NCBI GenBank assembly: GCA_003024985.2
Contig: PXIH01S0004391.1
DNA length: 10,594 nucleotides
From: Euperipatoides rowelli
Taxonomy: Eukaryota > Onychophora > Udeonychophora > Euonychophora > Peripatopsidae
Direction: 5' to 3' (one strand)
Shown here in pieces: positions 8,221-10,594 of the stretch. Each line of letters starts with the position of its first letter. The first letter of the stretch is position 1. The notes under the pieces are model-generated. The model did no database searches, was not told the DNA's origin, and saw only the letters and a list, made by a program, of their open reading frames with translations. Position numbers and translations under genes: made by a program.

Positions 8221-8751
8221 ATTGTTTTAAAATGTTTGAGTTATGGTTTATTGTGCAGAGCCAATGCTAAGGGAGTATCCAGAATTTTAGGCCACATAGT
8301 AAGTCTACAATTTATTGTTTTTGAAGTAGAAGCTGGAGTGAGATCATCATCTGAATCCGAATAATTTTCATCTCTATGTTTTAACAACATACTTGTTTAA
8401 CCATCGGTCCATTTCTAGGCTAATTAATTTAATTTAAACAAAGTTAAATAGCAATGTGTACAACTAAATTTACATAAATTATTCAGTATAAACAGAATCT
8501 CTATATTGATTTAGAAATAATGCACTTTCTGGTGATATGACCTGTGATATTAGTGTAATATTCATATTGATCCCCCTGGTGAATCCCTGAAATTGGCATG
8601 TTCATTGGTAATTTCCTTTATATAGCCTACACATAGTTTTACCTCCTTTGTTGACAATTGCCACAACTTCGATATCATAACATTCACACATGTAACAAAT
8701 ACATAGATGGTGATTAAATTTTACTTAAAAGTTAGAATGTTAATTTTGATG
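8221..8751. other. Non-coding stretch
   Basis: No gene or element is recognised. Two occurrences of the recurrent word TAGGCTA/TAGCCTA lie at 8416 and 8623. Confidence 0.5.
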
Positions 8752-8759
8752 CATTAATG
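8752..8759. repeat. Left 8-bp target-site duplication
   Basis: CATTAATG directly precedes the left terminus of the hAT-like element. The partner CATTTATG at 9198-9205 differs at one base. An 8-bp duplication is the known insertion signature of hAT elements. Confidence 0.75.
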
Positions 8760-9197
8760 CAGAGGTGTCAATAACGTTGATCGTGATCTACCGGTCGACC
8801 GTGTAATGCTTTTTGGTAGACTGACAATAATTAAGATATATTTTCTTTTCAGGCCTAATTTTCAAAAACTTTTGAAAAATCAATAATTAAAATAATAATT
8901 AATAATAAAGTAAAATATGTTTGTTTTTATACTAATAGAATATCAGTCGTATAATACAAATTTATACTGAAAAGTTATACACCTGTCTGTTGTTCTGCTT
9001 TTAATAAATAGTAAATAATTGCATACAGTGGTGATACTATGTTATTAACTTTAAATGCATGAGGAAAACAAATGGGTATTTAAAATTTTTATATTCACAC
9101 TTTTGTCCCCCACCCTGTGGAATTTTTAAAAGAGTAAATCTCAGGTGGATTTTCATTTGCAAAGTAGATCTTATGTAAAAATTAGTTGCCACCCCTC
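8760..9197. mobile_element. 438-bp hAT-like non-autonomous element (MITE)
   Basis: The left end reads CAGAGGTGTCAAT. The reverse complement of the right end reads GAGGGGTGGCAAC; 9 of 13 positions agree in an ungapped alignment, and both follow the CAGRGGTGKCAA pattern known from animal hAT termini. Subterminal blocks are also typical of such elements: GATCTACCGGTCGACC near 8786 on the left, and AAGTAGATCTTATG followed by a block ending GTTGCCACCCCTC near 9163-9197 on the right. The 8 bp on each side match at 7 of 8 positions. The interior has no transposase frame, so it would depend on enzyme supplied by another element. The divergence points to an old insertion. Confidence 0.82.
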
Positions 9198-9205
9198 CAT
9201 TTATG
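9198..9205. repeat. Right 8-bp target-site duplication
   Basis: CATTTATG directly follows the right terminus and pairs with CATTAATG at 8752-8759. Confidence 0.75.
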
Positions 9206-9527
9206 ATAAGAAATAATTAATAGGATTATAATTTGTATTTCCTGCCTGTCTTTGTTAGAAAACCAAGATAATTAGGAGAGTCAGTAGAGAAGCTTGTAGA
9301 TGAATATCTGTGTGCTGCTTAGAGATTTTAGCTACTTGTAATTTATTATTAGTGTGAATCAAACTAGAGTTGTAAGAAAGGGACAATGATTAATGTGATT
9401 GAAATATATACTATATGCTTGATAGTTTTATATATAAATTACACAGTAGAAGCAATGATATATTAGCGTTATAAATACTTAAACTTAATTTATTCAGTCT
9501 AGGAGTTGTAATACTTTTCTTAATGTT
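9206..9527. other. Non-coding stretch
   Basis: Mixed AT-rich sequence without an open frame, RNA gene or repeat that I can recognise. Confidence 0.5.
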
Positions 9528-9590
9528 CAGTGGAACCTTATATAGGCTACTGGGTACAGTGGACGATAAAGTGGACGGTTAAATGTAGCT
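9528..9590 (+). mobile_element. Possible single end of a pogo/Tigger-like element
   Basis: CAGTGGAACCTTATATAGG resembles the CAGTGGAACCTC-type termini known from pogo/Tigger elements. It is followed by GGACGATAAAGTGGACGGTT, reminiscent of their subterminal sequence; AGTGGACG occurs twice, 12 bp apart. The expected TA target is missing (TT precedes the CAG), and no reverse-complement end was found downstream. At best it is an eroded solo end. Confidence 0.25.
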
Positions 9591-10052
9591 AGGTTTCCAA
9601 GATAGACAGCGATGTCCGGTATGAATGTATCCTCTCGTTCATTCATTAGCAGTTTTCCATAAACTGTACTTTATGTTTTCTGAGTTTTACAATCGGGCTG
9701 TCTGCTCAGAAGAGGCTATTGCTCCCTTCCAATGCCTCTAACCAAACATTCCAGAATTTTACTCCATTTTCTTTTTATTTGAATATTCTATCGTAAAACC
9801 ATCTTGAATACTGCTACATTCCAAATCTTCACAGGCTGCTTCATCCTCTTGAATTCCATATCTCACGCAAGATGTCACATCATCTTGAATTCTATTACAG
9901 TCTCAATTAAATTAGTCTTAAAACAATGAAAAAAAGAGTGAAGGTTTATCATAGGACTGATCAATAATAATTTAAAATTAATATTGTTGAAATGAATATT
10001 TGCTTCTATTATTTATTCTTCAGATATTATTCAATAAATAACATTGCCCATT
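9591..10052. other. Non-coding stretch
   Basis: 9590-9900 is less AT-rich than its surroundings but carries stops in all frames. No gene, RNA gene or repeat is recognised. Confidence 0.45.
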
Positions 10053-10075
10053 TGTGTGTGTGTATACATATATAT
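10053..10075. repeat. (TG)n/(TA)n simple repeat
   Basis: Five TG repeats run into TATACATATATAT. Just after it, GAATTC occurs at 10077-10082 and 10089-10094 around a 6-base spacer. Confidence 0.8.
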
Positions 10076-10134
10076 CGAATTCTTGTGGGAATTCAATTAA
10101 ATACATTTAAATAGAAATTTATTTATTATCTTTA

Positions 10135-10594
10135 ATCATCATCATCATTGGGTGCGTTCTTCAAGTCAGGTTTGCGTTCATGGATCACCAAAGATTTCTA
10201 TCTTGAGCTCTTGTTTTTAATTCAGATAATTGCCTGGTGTTAGCCCAGTCCTTTAGGTCATCCAACCATTCTCTTCTTGATCTTCCGCTTCTTTTTTTCA
10301 CTTTCTGTCCATCCTTCAATTGCTGTTACTAATTCCTGCAGATCCTCTCAAAACATACCCGACATATTTCCATTTTCTCTTCCTTACTTCATCCAAAAGA
10401 CTATAGCCATCTTCCCATCTTTTCCACACTTTCTCATTTCTGATCAAATCTGTCCATTTTATTTTCAACATTCTTCTTGCACACCAGATATCAAAAGCAT
10501 TGATCTTCTTTTCCAAGTCTTTGGTTAAAGTCCAAGTCTTGCATCCATATAAGAAAACTGACCAAACATAGCACTTTAACATCTTCAATTTTAA
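10135..10594 (-). mobile_element. 3' end of an RTE-like LINE, continuing past the window edge
   Basis: On the minus strand the sequence gives the C-terminal part of a retrotransposon polyprotein, a stop at 10185-10187, about 35 bases of 3' untranslated sequence, and a tail of ATG/GAT triplets (10135-10149). A short 3' untranslated region and a tail of simple repeats instead of poly-A are known traits of RTE-clade non-LTR elements. The protein is broken by frameshifts, so the copy is dead. The 5' part, with endonuclease and most of the reverse transcriptase, lies beyond position 10594 or was lost. RTE is my best clade guess; a related non-LTR clade is possible. Confidence 0.8.
10185..10594 (-). 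pseudogene. Reverse transcriptase C-terminal region, frameshifted
   Basis: The upstream frame is open from the window edge to a stop at 10316-10318. It contains CYVWSVFLYGCKTWTL, followed by a Lys/Glu-rich helix and FDIWCARRMLKIKWTD. This is the conserved segment after the reverse transcriptase core in many insect and other invertebrate non-LTR elements. After YVLRGSAG the similarity leaves this frame, passes briefly through a second, and continues in a third, open from 10325 to the stop at 10185-10187. The third frame contains GRSRREWLDDLKDW and ends RAQDRNLW, matching the family's usual C-terminus. At least one indel, probably two, therefore lies near 10300-10340. The polymerase active site is not in the window. 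No start is assigned because the frame enters from outside. Confidence 0.82.

Noticed and set aside
10277-10528. 83-codon plus-strand frame
   Set aside because: It is the antisense shadow of the LINE polyprotein on the minus strand.
1-10594. tRNA or rRNA genes
   Set aside because: No T-arm-like GGTTCRANYCC block with a matching acceptor stem and no recognisable rRNA segment was seen on either strand by eye.

Overview
The window looks like non-coding, repeat-rich nuclear DNA from an animal, most likely an arthropod or another invertebrate. It is very AT-rich, with long A and T runs on both strands, no bacterial-style gene packing, many short inverted and tandem repeats, and remains of eukaryotic transposons (an RTE-like LINE, a hAT-type non-autonomous element, other TIR elements). 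The species cannot be fixed from the sequence. No complete protein-coding gene is visible. Nearly all open frames of 60-110 codons look like chance frames.

Layout. 1-319 is a tandem array of a ~101-bp unit. It runs into 277-450, one copy of a dispersed repeat whose second copy lies at about 6705-6890. That second copy continues into an array of ~80-bp units (6865-7190), one of which is inverted and forms a ~62-bp-arm palindrome. 451-2028 is AT-rich, with one weak candidate exon on the minus strand (1193-1289). 2029-2558 holds a 216-bp element with 29-bp terminal inverted repeats (2126-2341), flanked by two diverged direct repeats. 2559-4211 is AT-rich with small tandem repeats, a nuclear-receptor-like palindrome next to an E-box (2872-2894), a spaced inverted repeat (3825-3981) and a 42-bp tandem duplication (4130-4211). 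4212-6190 holds nothing identifiable apart from one ambiguous base (4452). A ~105-bp tandem duplication sits at 6191-6386. 8158-8220 is a nested hairpin. 8760-9197 is the best-supported mobile element, a 438-bp hAT-like MITE with a 7/8-matching 8-bp target duplication. 9528-9590 resembles one end of a pogo/Tigger-like element. The right edge (10135-10594, minus strand) is the 3' end of a frameshifted RTE-like LINE that continues out of the window.

There is no operon or pathway. The elements record repeated transposon insertion and local tandem amplification. The most unusual structure is the dispersed repeat: tandem-expanded on one side at its first copy and on the other side at its second.
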